A stretch of DNA of 64,000 bases from Ornithinibacillus massiliensis (GCF_018310345.1 NZ_JAGXBY010000003.1:496001-560000); one strand, 5' to 3'. Counted from the stretch's first letter, positions 54,353 through 63,567 are shown. The notes: generated from the sequence alone by a model not told the origin. Program-made: numbers and translations.

Positions 54353-54452
54353 TCATAATCCCCCCTACATGCTTTTGATAAAACAGCCTATTTATATCAT
54401 AAGATAACTCGAGAACAAAGGGTAATAGTTATTTGCCACTAAGGCACTATCC

Positions 54453-55088
54453 CTACTTAACTAGATCATGCTTAAAGGCATAAATTACTGCCTGTGTCCG
54501 GTCCTGAACCCCAAGCTTGCCAAGAATATTACTTACATGCACCTTCACCGTCTTTAGTGCAATAAATAGTTCATCGGCAATTTCTTGATTGGATTTACCT
54601 TGCGCGACTAGCAGAAGAATTTCCATTTCCCGATCGGTTAATTGATCATGAAGATGTGTGACAGGCTTTTCACGCATTTTAGTCATAATCTTTCCCGTTA
54701 CTTCTGGCTCTAGGACGGATTGTCCTTGGTAAGTCGAGCGAATCGCTTTAGCTATTTCCTCCGCTCTCGATGTTTTTAGCATATAGCTTGTCGCACCCGC
54801 TTCTAATGCCGGATATACTTTCTCATCATCAAGAAAACTAGTGACGATGATAATTTTTGCTTCTGGCCATTGTTCTATAATTTGTTTCGTTGCTTCAATT
54901 CCGTCCATTTCCTTCATTACTAGATCCATTAGGATGATATCTGGCCTAAGCTCTAACGCAAGCTTAACAGCAGGGGCACCGTCGCTCGCCTCAGCAATCA
55001 CTTCAATATCTGGCTGAGCAGAGAGATAAGATGTTACACCAATTCTTACCATTTCATGATCATCTGCGAATAAGACTTTAATCACCAT
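54453..55088 (-). CDS. liaR: Response regulator LiaR (NarL/LuxR family)
   Basis: A 211-residue regulator with a receiver (Asp55 in ILMDLVMKEMDG) and a LuxR-type HTH (about 147-205: LTDREMEILLLVAQGKSNQE and TVKVHVSNILGKLGV). It is the last gene of the lia-like operon and overlaps the liaS end. In B. subtilis LiaR, phosphorylated by LiaS, activates liaIH in response to lipid-II and membrane damage. The start codon may be the ATG at 55088 or the GTG codons just beside it. Confidence 0.92.
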   Translation of the reverse strand: MVIKVLFADDHEMVRIGVTSYLSAQPDIEVIAEASDGAPAVKLALELRPDIILMDLVMKEMDGIEATKQIIEQWPEAKIIIVTSFLDDEKVYPALEAGATSYMLKTSRAEEIAKAIRSTYQGQSVLEPEVTGKIMTKMREKPVTHLHDQLTDREMEILLLVAQGKSNQEIADELFIALKTVKVHVSNILGKLGVQDRTQAVIYAFKHDLVK

Positions 55089-56121
55089 GTTCACCTTCCT
55101 TCCGTATAATAGGAACCTTCACTTCTAACTGTGTTCCTTGGTTTGGTAATGAAATAATTTTAATCGTTCCACCGACTTCTAATGCACGTTCTTTCATATT
55201 CTGTAGGCCATATGACCCTGTTTTTACTGTATTCATATCAAATCCAACACCATTATCCTTTACCCGCAGAATCGCTATATTATCTCGCTTTATTAGCATC
55301 ACGTAAAGAGTTGTTGCCTTTGCATGTCTTAATGTATTGGATACCGATTCTTGTAAAATACGGAATAATTGATCCTCCACCCCTTTATCAAGCTGGAAAT
55401 CCTCTGCCTTCCAGGAGATGTCCATCGGAACCTTTTGTATAAGCTCCTTTAACAGTTCTTCTACACCTTCCAGAAGTGATTTTCCTTTTAGTGCTACAGG
55501 TCGTAAATGGAGCAGCAATGCCCGCATTTCTAGCTGGGATTGTTGAATCATGTTTTCAACTAGTCTAAGTTGCTTTTTTATTTTGCTATCTAATTCGATT
55601 GCCGTATCATTTATGGCAGACATCATCATCGAGGCAGCAAATAATTCCTGACTAACTGAATCATGTAGCTCCCTTGCTAAACGATTACGCTCTTGGACAA
55701 CAATTTCTTGTAAGCTTTGTTCTCTCTCTTCCGCGCGCTTTGTCGCAAGGGTTTGGAAATGCTCCGCTTGCTTATTTATCTTTTCTTGTAATTGCTTTAT
55801 TTTCTGTTCTAATCTTTTTAATTCCTTGTACGAATCCGTATCTATATCAGTATGTTGACCTTTGATTACGTTATCCAGCTTTCGCTCAACATATTGAATT
55901 CGTTGCTTCCAATACCAACCAATCGAGATTCCCAAAATCGCCCCAGAGATTGTTGCAATTCCAAGGACGGTCAGAAGAAAGGACACATCACCAATTTGCT
56001 TTTCCCAAAGCATGGACCAACTAAATTCATCCTGTAAGAAAAAGGTTAACCCTACCGAGAGTACTACTAATACTAAACTATACATAATCCCGATCATCAT
56101 ATGGCGAAGTACTGTCATCAT
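55078..56121 (-). CDS. liaS: Sensor histidine kinase LiaS
   Basis: A 347-residue kinase with two N-terminal membrane helices (about 7-28 and 48-68) and a very short outside loop, a coiled linker, HisKA_3 with the phospho-acceptor His in ARELHDSVSQELF, and an ATPase domain with HAKATTL, DNGVGFD and YGLQNMKERA. The intramembrane-sensing layout is as in LiaS. It overlaps liaF and liaR by a few bases. Confidence 0.93.
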   Translation of the reverse strand: MMTVLRHMMIGIMYSLVLVVLSVGLTFFLQDEFSWSMLWEKQIGDVSFLLTVLGIATISGAILGISIGWYWKQRIQYVERKLDNVIKGQHTDIDTDSYKELKRLEQKIKQLQEKINKQAEHFQTLATKRAEEREQSLQEIVVQERNRLARELHDSVSQELFAASMMMSAINDTAIELDSKIKKQLRLVENMIQQSQLEMRALLLHLRPVALKGKSLLEGVEELLKELIQKVPMDISWKAEDFQLDKGVEDQLFRILQESVSNTLRHAKATTLYVMLIKRDNIAILRVKDNGVGFDMNTVKTGSYGLQNMKERALEVGGTIKIISLPNQGTQLEVKVPIIRKEGEHGD

Positions 56122-56843
56122 ATGCGCTTCACCTCGATATCACCGGAAAATATAGAGGTTATAATTTTCACTCTAGGATAGGTGGAATCATAATGTTCTG
56201 TTTGGAATAAGAGTGACTTATTCACCAGTTTCATATCTTTCTCATCAAAGATGTGTGCCCTACCAAATACCGAGCTATGATGAATACTAACCTCTACTTC
56301 ATAAGGAACATAAATCTCGATATTGCCAACTAAATGACGGATAGAGATTACCGCTGTATCATTAGGAAGTACCGTATTACTCAGGTCGATCACCCGATCT
56401 CCAATCCCACCATGAATATTAACATCTCGCCATTGATAAGCCATATCTTCTGTTTGCATATCATCAAAGAGCTTATTTTGAAAAAGTGGCTTCATTTTAA
56501 TGAGCTTATCATTATTAATGACATGGTTAGGGAGAGTCGGTTTTAAGCTTTTACTATTTTTTGACTCATAATAATCTTTAAGCCACAGTACAATTACCAC
56601 GACAATCAGAAAACGAACTGCCCATAGGTTTAAAATACAGAAAACAAACGAGACGATAAAAATCCAAAATAGAACCTTCCCCCATAAATGCTGGAAGTTT
56701 TTCCATCCTATATAAGCAAATATAGCGGAAAATATAGCAGGTATAACAGCCCCACCAAAATGGAAGATAATTTCCAAAATAAGGAGGATTACTCCTACGA
56801 TCATAATCCAGTTGAGTGTATCTGTTTTTAATTTCTTGAACAT
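56118..56843 (-). CDS. liaF: LiaF-type membrane protein, inhibitor of LiaS
   Basis: A 241-residue protein with N-terminal membrane helices (about 8-85) and a C-terminal LiaF domain (about 120-241: VNIHGGIGDRVIDLSNTVLP, then IRHLVGNIEIYVPYEVEV). LiaF holds LiaS inactive in B. subtilis. The start at 56843 lies behind GGGGGGAT. It overlaps liaS by 4 nt. A perfect hairpin sits between liaH and this gene. Confidence 0.9.
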   Translation of the reverse strand: MFKKLKTDTLNWIMIVGVILLILEIIFHFGGAVIPAIFSAIFAYIGWKNFQHLWGKVLFWIFIVSFVFCILNLWAVRFLIVVVIVLWLKDYYESKNSKSLKPTLPNHVINNDKLIKMKPLFQNKLFDDMQTEDMAYQWRDVNIHGGIGDRVIDLSNTVLPNDTAVISIRHLVGNIEIYVPYEVEVSIHHSSVFGRAHIFDEKDMKLVNKSLLFQTEHYDSTYPRVKIITSIFSGDIEVKRI

Positions 56844-56867
56844 AGCAGGAATCCCCCCTATCAACTC

Positions 56868-56895
56868 ACACAGGCCCAATTGCTTGGGCCTGTGT
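56868..56895 (-). terminator. Operon-internal hairpin between liaH and liaF
   Basis: Perfect 12-bp stem ACACAGGCCCAA/TTGGGCCTGTGT with a 4-nt loop and no T-run after it. In B. subtilis a hairpin after liaH makes a strong liaIH transcript and weaker read-through into the regulators; this one is in the equivalent place. Confidence 0.6.
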
Positions 56896-56935
56896 CATGA
56901 GTATACCATTTTTAATGCGTTTTTGCGCATTTCAA

Positions 56936-57571
56936 TTAATTCGCTTTTTCCTTTTCCTGCATTTCTTTTTCTAATTTAGCAATCTTACTATCAAATGTGC
57001 TCTTATAATAAGCACTATTGACCATGTATTCCAGGTTGTCAATGTAACGTTCCATTTCAGCGAACTTAGAGAATGGTTTATCAGATACCTCTTCCATCAC
57101 GCGATTAATTTGATGATTGGCATGAAGAACATTCTCACGTCCCATCAATTCCATCCGACGAAGGCGCATATCTTTAACCCGGTGCTTCATTTCTTCATAT
57201 TTTTGCTCCAGCTCTTCTAATTGCTCCATTGCTTCCTGGCGAGATGCCTTCATTCTTTCCGCACGCGCTTGATATTCTTCCTTTTCCTTTTGTGCAAAAG
57301 CATGCATTTGCTCCTCGCCCGCTTTTTCAGCAATAAAAGCCTGCTTTTCACGTTTCTCAGCCATTTCCGCTGCTTTCAAATATTCCCTTGAAAACTCATC
57401 CTTCAACTTATATTGACGCTCAATTAATTTACGCACCTTCTCTACCTCTTGTTCTGCTTGGCGTAAATATTGATTTAACGTTGAAACTGGGTTTTTCTTC
57501 TCCTTTTTGTCCAGTAAATCATGTAAATCCGCTTCTATAGAATCTTTAATCCGTGTGAAAACATTTGTCAT
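56936..57571 (-). CDS. liaH: PspA/IM30-family protein LiaH
   Basis: A 211-residue, almost fully helical protein with long coiled coils and the PspA-like beginning FTRIKDSIEADLHDLLDKKE. PspA-type proteins form ring or rod assemblies that support the inner face of a stressed membrane. The start is the ATG at 57571 with AAGGAG upstream. The frame extends upstream into the 21-bp repeats, but that part is not coding. The next upstream gene on the strand is the liaI-like gene. Confidence 0.92.
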   Translation of the reverse strand: MTNVFTRIKDSIEADLHDLLDKKEKKNPVSTLNQYLRQAEQEVEKVRKLIERQYKLKDEFSREYLKAAEMAEKREKQAFIAEKAGEEQMHAFAQKEKEEYQARAERMKASRQEAMEQLEELEQKYEEMKHRVKDMRLRRMELMGRENVLHANHQINRVMEEVSDKPFSKFAEMERYIDNLEYMVNSAYYKSTFDSKIAKLEKEMQEKEKAN

Positions 57572-57609
57572 AATAAGTTCTCTCCTTTTATTTTTGAATT
57601 GTAGTCTGA

Positions 57610-57658
57610 GGGCGTATGTGCTGGTTTTCCGGGATATCTTTCTTGCTTTCGGGCTCAT
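57610..57658. repeat. 21-bp tandem repeats between liaI and liaH
   Basis: GGGCGTAT at 57610, GGGATAT at 57631 and GGGCTCAT at 57651 repeat at 20-21 bp, the same unit as at 9773-9842. They lie in the liaI-liaH gap, inside the operon. Confidence 0.5.
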
Positions 57659-57688
57659 GCTCCAAGCTCCACCACTTATCCATAAATC

Positions 57689-58039
57689 TTAATTATTCAA
57701 ATCTGCCCATTGGCGTTCAAAGTTTGTAAATGGATCACCGTCATCAGTAGGAATAACGGGGGAATCTCCATCTTTTTTCCAGTTTTTCACTATCCAATAC
57801 AATGCAAATGCAGCTGCAATTCCAATGACAGAGTAAATATTGGTAAAGCCGATTCCTAGAATAATGAGCCCTAGAATAATCCAACCAATTTTAGCTGCAA
57901 CTGAATCACTCTTCACGAACTTTTTGAAGACGATATATAGCAACCAAACACTAAGACCTAATAAAACCATTGGACCTAGGTTAACTAATAATACAAGTAG
58001 GGCAACTAGCCCTCCTACAAACAACATAAATTTTCTCAT
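57689..58039 (-). CDS. liaI: LiaI-like small membrane protein
   Basis: A 116-residue membrane protein with three to four hydrophobic segments and a polar tail ending FTNFERQWADLNN. It is the first gene of the lia-like operon. Position next to liaH, size and topology fit LiaI, the membrane anchor of LiaH, though sequence likeness is weak and the symbol is by context. The ATG at 58039 follows AAAGGAGG. An operon promoter with LiaR boxes is expected upstream; I could not locate one with confidence. Confidence 0.65.
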   Translation of the reverse strand: MRKFMLFVGGLVALLVLLVNLGPMVLLGLSVWLLYIVFKKFVKSDSVAAKIGWIILGLIILGIGFTNIYSVIGIAAAFALYWIVKNWKKDGDSPVIPTDDGDPFTNFERQWADLNN

Positions 58040-58162
58040 CTGATTGCCTCCTTTCTTTATCATGAGTTAAGTTTACCGAGAAAAAGGATTTTGGATAATG
58101 AGCCTCAGCTATATTTTGAACTAGGTCTAGGGGCTTATTTTGGTATAGGGCTTATAAACAAG

Positions 58163-58203
58163 AAGAGGCAACCCTAAAGATGTGAACCTTTAGAATTGCC
58201 TCT
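58163..58203 (-). other. Hairpin upstream of the lia operon
   Basis: AGAGGCAA pairs with TTGCCTCT, and inside CCTAAAG pairs with CTTTAG. On the minus strand it is followed by TCTTGTTTATAA. It may be a terminator for a transcript from the metallophosphoesterase region or part of the lia leader. Confidence 0.45.
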
Positions 58204-58300
58204 AATACATTTGTAAACTTTTTCTTCTTTCTCCTTGGCATAAAACAGTCTTTTCTCTTCTCTCCCGAAACAAAAATTCATAAACTTCCCATTAAAACAA

Positions 58301-58336
58301 AGCCCCAAATAAAACTATTTGGGGCTAAAGGGGGAT
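58301..58336 (-). terminator. Rho-independent terminator of the metallophosphoesterase gene
   Basis: Perfect 10-bp stem AGCCCCAAAT/ATTTGGGGCT with a 6-nt loop, followed on the minus strand by TTGTTTTAAT. Confidence 0.8.
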
Positions 58337-59200
58337 CTAACTCTCTCCTAAACCATCCCCAACTATCTCTATTAAACTAATTTGACTCTGATTCAAAAAA
58401 CGTACTGGATATCCACTTGTACCGAGACCGCTATCGACGTACAAAAACTGCCCCTGGCCCAAGTCGAATATTCCTTTCTCCCACCTTGGAAAAAGACTTC
58501 TTTCTGGGCCTACAACAGCCCCAATGATAGGGAGCCTAATTTGACCTCCGTGTGTATGCCCACTCAAGATTAGATCAGCTGGTATCCTATTGTACTTATC
58601 GACAATACTCGGTGAATGGGAAAGTAATATCGTATACTGATTATCCTTTATACCAGCAAATGCCTGGCTTAGATTTTCATGATCGGTGGATGCATTATCA
58701 ACGCCCACTACATTAATTACGGTGTTATCCTTTGTAAATGTGATGTTTTGATTATCTAAGATAGTAATGCCCCGATCACGAACTCCGCACAAAAATCTCC
58801 CTACATTTTCGTTAGCCAATTCATGGTTTCCAGTTACGAAAAACACATGGGGATGAGCTCGTTTTATTTTCTCCATAAAGACATACACATTTGTAAAATC
58901 ATCTGTATTCCGACTGATAAAATCTCCGGTCAATACTATCATATCAGCATTTGCGTTTTTTACTGTCGTTATCAACTTTTCATACTGATCTGGATAAACC
59001 TTATTGTGAAGGTCTGTTATTTGTAAAATCGATACTTTCGTTTTCACCGGAACTTTTTTCGTTCGAAATTGGACTCTATTTACTTTAAATACATTCGTAT
59101 CGAAATAGGCCTTCCCCAGTGCCCCAAAGAATAATAATAGATGGAAAATCCATAGGAACCGTTTTATACTGTTGACACTCTTCCGCTTTCTTCTTTGCAT
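58337..59200 (-). CDS. Metallophosphoesterase (YaeI-like)
   Basis: A 287-residue protein with one N-terminal membrane helix (about 13-31) and a calcineurin-like phosphoesterase domain: DLHNK, TGDFISR, GNHELAN, the His in LLSHSPS and GHTHGGQ. All five metal motifs are present. The group includes UDP-2,3-diacylglucosamine hydrolase-like and YaeI-like enzymes with membrane anchors; substrate not certain. The start follows GGATGG. Confidence 0.92.
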   Translation of the reverse strand: MQRRKRKSVNSIKRFLWIFHLLLFFGALGKAYFDTNVFKVNRVQFRTKKVPVKTKVSILQITDLHNKVYPDQYEKLITTVKNANADMIVLTGDFISRNTDDFTNVYVFMEKIKRAHPHVFFVTGNHELANENVGRFLCGVRDRGITILDNQNITFTKDNTVINVVGVDNASTDHENLSQAFAGIKDNQYTILLSHSPSIVDKYNRIPADLILSGHTHGGQIRLPIIGAVVGPERSLFPRWEKGIFDLGQGQFLYVDSGLGTSGYPVRFLNQSQISLIEIVGDGLGES

Positions 59201-59215
59201 TACGTTCCATCCTTA

Positions 59216-59785
59216 TCACATATACATTTCAACTAATTCTATACATCTATTCTTTGTCATCTCCATAAGCTTAGATGTATAAGCAAAGGATTCCATTGAG
59301 CCACCTTTGTAGTTAGCTGCCTCCGCTTCTGCCACTTCATCACGTAAAACAATCCAATTACGCTGTTCTTCTCTTAAGGTTTGCATTACTTCATCAGAAA
59401 GCTGACTTTGTAAGATACCGTATAATTCATTTAAGGTATTATCCCATGCTTTATACATTTCTCCTGCTGCTTCCTCCATATCGACTTGTGTACCCGTCTC
59501 TATGATTTCACGCTGCGCTGCTAGGCTAGCTTCTACTACTGCTAGTTTTCTGACGTATTCTGCTTTCGTTACTACCTTCTCTTCTTGAGCACTTACAGAT
59601 CCATTCCCTTGCTCCTCATTCGTATCAGCATTCCCTTCTGGTTCTTGTTCTTCCTTCGTTTCCACATCCGCATCATCTGATAAAGGATTATCCTTCACCA
59701 TATCTGATTCTGATTGTTCTACAGTTGAATTAGAACAACCTACTAGAATGAGTAATGGTATCATTAGTAACAATAATTTTCGCAT
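59216..59785 (-). CDS. Lipoprotein with LprI-like (DUF1311) domain
   Basis: A 189-residue lipoprotein with lipobox LVGCSN (Cys17), an acidic Glu/Asp-rich linker (about 25-65) and a helical C-terminal domain with EEQRNWIVLRDEVAEAE, the LprI/DUF1311 pattern. LprI proteins can inhibit lysozyme in mycobacteria. The start is the ATG at 59785 behind GGAGG. It is 15 nt upstream of the metallophosphoesterase start on the same strand, so the two are probably co-transcribed. Confidence 0.85.
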   Translation of the reverse strand: MRKLLLLMIPLLILVGCSNSTVEQSESDMVKDNPLSDDADVETKEEQEPEGNADTNEEQGNGSVSAQEEKVVTKAEYVRKLAVVEASLAAQREIIETGTQVDMEEAAGEMYKAWDNTLNELYGILQSQLSDEVMQTLREEQRNWIVLRDEVAEAEAANYKGGSMESFAYTSKLMEMTKNRCIELVEMYM

Positions 59786-59853
59786 GTCATGCTGCCTCCA
59801 ATTCATTGATTCCCAAATAGTATATCAAATAATTGGTAAAAAGTTACCAAATG

Positions 59854-60657
59854 TTATGCGTGCAATAATCTCGAAGGCTTGTGACGTTTAGCGTTCCAAT
59901 GTTGGATGGATTGGAGAATAAAGCCATTAGCACGATCATTTTTCTCCAATGCCTCTTTTGTCCTTTTATGATATTCAGTAGAAGGATTTACAGGATACTC
60001 ACCACAAATATCAACACCGATAATAGATTTAGTGCGATAGAGTGCCTTTACCATGCCCATCATTTGCTTTAGTCGGAGTGTCCCATGATCCCATGCAGTC
60101 AAAGCCTCCTCCTGAAGAAGAACATCCTTATCCATGCTGATATAAATAGATTTAGTTGGTAGATTAGTTAAGATAGATTTGATAATCGTTGGTAGGTTAG
60201 ATTGGAGTGAGTGTTCCGTATAGACTGCTACTTTGTTCTGTACGTCTTTCGGGATATGGAGATAGGCGTCTTCACTCACACCAATGATAAATACCTTCTT
60301 CAGCATGGGAAGATTATGAATGGACTCCAGAACCCATGAGCCACAAGAAATCAGGCTCTCGCTTGGAGCTGGAAGTGTATCTGTATGATGATCAAATAAC
60401 ACCAATGTATAGGGCTCATTGATCTGGGATTGTAGAATATACGAGATATAATGATAGTTTCCACTACCTAAATAATGAATGTTGCTGCTTGGATGATTCC
60501 TTATCCTATCCGCAGTTCCCATAAGACAGCTTTTTCACAGAACAAACTAATATTCCGCATATATTCCAAATCGATCGATGTATAATTGCTTCTTAGATAG
60601 AAAGATTGTCTACGATAAGTCCCATCGAAGTTCCATAAGGTTACACTGCTTTCCATA
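59854..60657 (-). pseudogene. Arginase-family gene with two compensating frameshifts near the 5' end
   Basis: The main frame (59854-60522) shows an arginase-type core: LGSGNYHYISY, the metal motif LFDHHTD and SMDKDVL. The first ATG there lacks a ribosome-binding site. Upstream, the same frame from ATG 60657 (GGAGG seven bases before it) gives LWNFDGTYRRQSF and then a stop near 60548, while a second frame between about 60590 and 60508 gives SIDLEYMRNISLFCEKAV, the expected continuation in this family. A one-base insertion and a later opposite shift explain this. The gene is damaged, or has assembly errors. Confidence 0.6.
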
Positions 60658-60711
60658 TTCATTCCTCCATGTTCACTAGTAACCTAATCATTTGGTAGAT
60701 ATGATAACCTA

Positions 60712-61428
60712 TTATATTCTTTTTACCGCTTCCTTTCCATCCCTTAAATCCACCATTTTTTGATGCCTTTCCTTAATGCGGATGCATTTATTTAAGTGCA
60801 AAAAGATATGTCTCGTAGCAGGCATTAATACCAACCCTGCTATTGTTTTTTTACTCCAGTACTCCGCCAACCAGGTAGAATCCTCTGTTACTGCTTTTTC
60901 CGTAAACAACCGGTTGATTCGATCTGATTCAACCTTCAACCTGAATTGTCCGGCTTCCAATTGCGATATGATTTCTTGGGTATGTTTGCCTACAGCTTGT
61001 CTATATAATAGTAGGGCCTTAAAATCGATTTCCTTACTTAATTTTGCAATATCCGCTTCACTCATATCATTTCCCGAATGTTCAAATGGGATATGAAGTT
61101 GCTCCAGCCAATTTGCTGTGCTGAGTACTTGCTTTCTACCTGCCACTAAAATATTCATCGTCATATCTTCAATACGGGTAACATGCCATAAATGCCACGC
61201 AATGGAATTTTTTGTATCTGGTCTTTTCACAGGGTACTTCCGAAATGTTGACTCTGTTAAATCATCTAATAACGCAGCTGCTAGGCTTTCCTGATTGGAA
61301 ATTGTATGTAAAAGCGAATGTTGGGTAAGAAATAGTTGAACTGCCTCCTCATGCTTTTCAGGTCTTCTTAGCATTTCTTTTAGCGTTTTGTGGTTTGCAT
61401 TCCAAGCCTTCCGCTCAGTCTTGTCCAT
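60712..61428 (-). CDS. DinB-like protein
   Basis: A 238-residue helical protein with the metal-binding-type segment SIAWHLWHVTRIEDMTMN and a final RHIFLHLNKCIRIK, giving the two or three His of the DinB/YfiT-like superfamily. The ATG at 61428 is taken; another ATG at 61446 lies in the same frame. Members bind a metal and some are bacillithiol- or mycothiol-dependent transferases; the function of this one is unknown. Confidence 0.8.
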   Translation of the reverse strand: MDKTERKAWNANHKTLKEMLRRPEKHEEAVQLFLTQHSLLHTISNQESLAAALLDDLTESTFRKYPVKRPDTKNSIAWHLWHVTRIEDMTMNILVAGRKQVLSTANWLEQLHIPFEHSGNDMSEADIAKLSKEIDFKALLLYRQAVGKHTQEIISQLEAGQFRLKVESDRINRLFTEKAVTEDSTWLAEYWSKKTIAGLVLMPATRHIFLHLNKCIRIKERHQKMVDLRDGKEAVKRI

Positions 61429-61577
61429 AGTTGGTAATACCCCCATTTTATTAATCTATCAGTTTAATAAATAGAATATGTTGAACTCTAGTATAGTATG
61501 TTCAGTCAAAATAAACAAAAAACTTACAATAGTCTGTTATACTAAACATACAAATAAGCTGATAAAGGAGCTATAAA

Positions 61578-62222
61578 ATGATTCGAACTCCGGAATCCCT
61601 ATTTGAAAACATCGCTCAGGATCATGAAGTATTGCAATTGTTTAAGCATCACTCTTTACGGGTTATGTATCTATCAGCCATGCTTGCAAAAGAAGCTGGT
61701 TGTTATGATGATGATTTGCGAGTTGCAGCATTTTTACATGACATCGGAAAAATTGGTATAGCAAAAGAAATATTATTGAAACCTGGAAAGTTAAATCCAA
61801 TTGAGAGAACCATAATTGAAAGTCATAGCCATATTGGTAACCTGATCATTCGAAAAGAGCTAGGTAAAACGCGAGCAGCTGCATTTATTCGAGACCATCA
61901 TGAAAATTGGGATGGGACAGGATATCCGAGAAGATTAGTTGGAGAAGAAATCTCGATTCAAGGGAGAATTATTAGAATCTGTGATTCCTTTGATACGATG
62001 ACTTACGATGAGAGAAATTACAAGCTAACGAAAATGTCCCATGATGAGGCTTTTGAAGAATTAACAAGATGCGCATGGACTCAATTTGACGGGAATTTAG
62101 TAGAAATGTTCATTCATTTGTTAACGGAGTTAGAGCTACCAGAGAACTGGTATGATACGTATAATATCAATTTTATCGAAAAAATGTATAAGCCATTCGA
62201 TACGCCTTCAGATTTTTTATAA
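61578..62222 (+). CDS. HD-GYP domain phosphodiesterase-like protein
   Basis: A 214-residue protein that is only an HD-GYP domain: HDIGK with His54 and Asp55, SHSHIG (82-87), HHENWDGTGYP (107-117). The GYP motif is complete, so it may cleave c-di-GMP. There is no receiver or sensor domain. It is isolated from the other two c-di-GMP genes of the window. The ATG follows AAAGGAG. A terminator follows. Confidence 0.93.
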   Translation: MIRTPESLFENIAQDHEVLQLFKHHSLRVMYLSAMLAKEAGCYDDDLRVAAFLHDIGKIGIAKEILLKPGKLNPIERTIIESHSHIGNLIIRKELGKTRAAAFIRDHHENWDGTGYPRRLVGEEISIQGRIIRICDSFDTMTYDERNYKLTKMSHDEAFEELTRCAWTQFDGNLVEMFIHLLTELELPENWYDTYNINFIEKMYKPFDTPSDFL

Positions 62223-62242
62223 TAGCTAGATTAAAGTATGTA

Positions 62243-62278
62243 GAGCGAACAAAACCATTTGTTCGCCCTATTTTTATT
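62243..62278 (+). terminator. Rho-independent terminator
   Basis: GCGAACAAA/TTTGTTCGC stem with a 4-nt loop and a tail CCTATTTTTATT, after the HD-GYP gene. Confidence 0.85.
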
Positions 62279-62282
62279 ACCA

Positions 62283-62930
62283 CTATAGTCGCTTTAATGC
62301 ATCTTCAACTGGTGTATGCCCAGACATAATTTCTAATGTCTTCCGGTACGTCTTTTCCTCATCTAATGCTGCGACCACTGTCCTTGCTACATCCTCACGC
62401 GGTATTGATGTTTTTTGAATTTCCTCGCCAACTGCAATTTTCCCTGTACCAGGTTCATTGAGTAGCAGTCCTGGACCTAGGATGGTATAGTTTAAATCGC
62501 TTGCTACAAGCATTCTGTCTGCATAATGTTTAGCCACCATGTATGGTTTAATCGGACTATCTTTCCACGATTCACGGTCATATGCTTTATAAGCACTAAC
62601 CATAATATATCGATTGATTCCAGCCTTTTCAGCTGCTTCCATCGACTTCACCGCACCATCTAAATCAACGAGCAATGTTTTATCTGGACCAGTGTGTCCA
62701 CCAGATCCAGCCGAAAAGATTACCGCTTCAGAACCTCGCATCACTTCTGCAAGCTCCTCTACACTCTCTTCCAAATTCGCTATAGCCGCCTTCACACCAG
62801 ATGCTTTCAATTGCTCTGCCTGCTCCTCGCTACGAACCATAGCAGTTAACTCGTGCTTATTACTTTCTTGAAGGAACTTCACAATATGTTTTCCAACCTG
62901 ACCATTTGAACCGATAAGAAATACTTTCAT
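62283..62930 (-). CDS. yhfK: NAD(P)-binding protein, YhfK-like atypical SDR
   Basis: A 215-residue Rossmann protein starting MKVFLIGSNGQVGKHIVK with the GxxGxxG cofactor motif, then FSAGSGGHTGPDKTLLVDLDG, and YMVAKHYADRML with the Tyr-x3-Lys. The closest relative that I recall is B. subtilis YhfK, of the NmrA/atypical SDR group. Reaction unknown. It is convergent with the HD-GYP gene. Confidence 0.85.
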   Translation of the reverse strand: MKVFLIGSNGQVGKHIVKFLQESNKHELTAMVRSEEQAEQLKASGVKAAIANLEESVEELAEVMRGSEAVIFSAGSGGHTGPDKTLLVDLDGAVKSMEAAEKAGINRYIMVSAYKAYDRESWKDSPIKPYMVAKHYADRMLVASDLNYTILGPGLLLNEPGTGKIAVGEEIQKTSIPREDVARTVVAALDEEKTYRKTLEIMSGHTPVEDALKRL

Positions 62931-63120
62931 GTTTGAAAACTCCCTTCACTATGGATAGTTATATTGTTTCAAAAGAAGGCAGTTTTATCAAAGATATTGC
63001 TTTCGTATTACGCTCTATTAAAAACTTCCTGATAATTTTAAAAAATATTATGAAAAAAATTTTAAAGCATGTTACATTCGAAATGTACCAAATAATATAT
63101 GAGGAAAGGAAGAATTAGTA

Positions 63121-63567
63121 ATGGAATATAAAATAGAAACCCTCCCCAATTATCGGATTGCTTATAAGAGGCGGATTGGTCCATATGGACCCGAAAATAT
63201 TAACGTGATGACTGAATTAAAAGGTTGGGCTAGTGCGAGAAATCTTCTTCAATCATCTATTCTGTATGCAGTCCCATTAGACAATCCAGAGTCTACAAAA
63301 CCTGAAGACTGTCGATTTGATGCTTGCATCGTAATCGATAACAATTACCCATTAGATAATACAATTAGCGAACGTGACCTCCTTGGTGGAAGATACCTTA
63401 TGTTTAAAATCAGGCATACAACGGAAGCAATACAAGAGGCATATACTAAGCTGCATACTTGGATACAAAAAAGTGGATATCAGATGGATAACAAACCGAT
63501 TATGGAACGATACAAAGCGGACCTATTGAAAAACCATTACTGTGAAATATGCGTGCCAATTAAATAG
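63121..63567 (+). CDS. GyrI/SbmC-like effector-binding protein
   Basis: A 148-residue single-domain protein with the GyrI-like fold: a start YKIETLPNYRIAYKRRIGPYGPE, then the RFDACIVID segment, GGRYLMFKIRHTTEAIQEAY and a final CEICVPIK. Free-standing members can bind DNA gyrase or amphipathic compounds. Two other proteins in the window (11938, 16098) have a related domain fused to HTH domains. The start follows AGGAAAGGAAG. Targets unknown. Confidence 0.85.
   Translation: MEYKIETLPNYRIAYKRRIGPYGPENINVMTELKGWASARNLLQSSILYAVPLDNPESTKPEDCRFDACIVIDNNYPLDNTISERDLLGGRYLMFKIRHTTEAIQEAYTKLHTWIQKSGYQMDNKPIMERYKADLLKNHYCEICVPIK

Noticed and set aside
57572..57658. N-terminal extension of LiaH
   Set aside because: The added residues come from the 21-bp repeats; the ATG at 57571 has a proper ribosome-binding site and matches PspA starts.
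62933..63118. 61-codon frame before the GyrI-like gene
   Set aside because: It has a low-complexity Lys/Ile-rich product and no ribosome-binding site.
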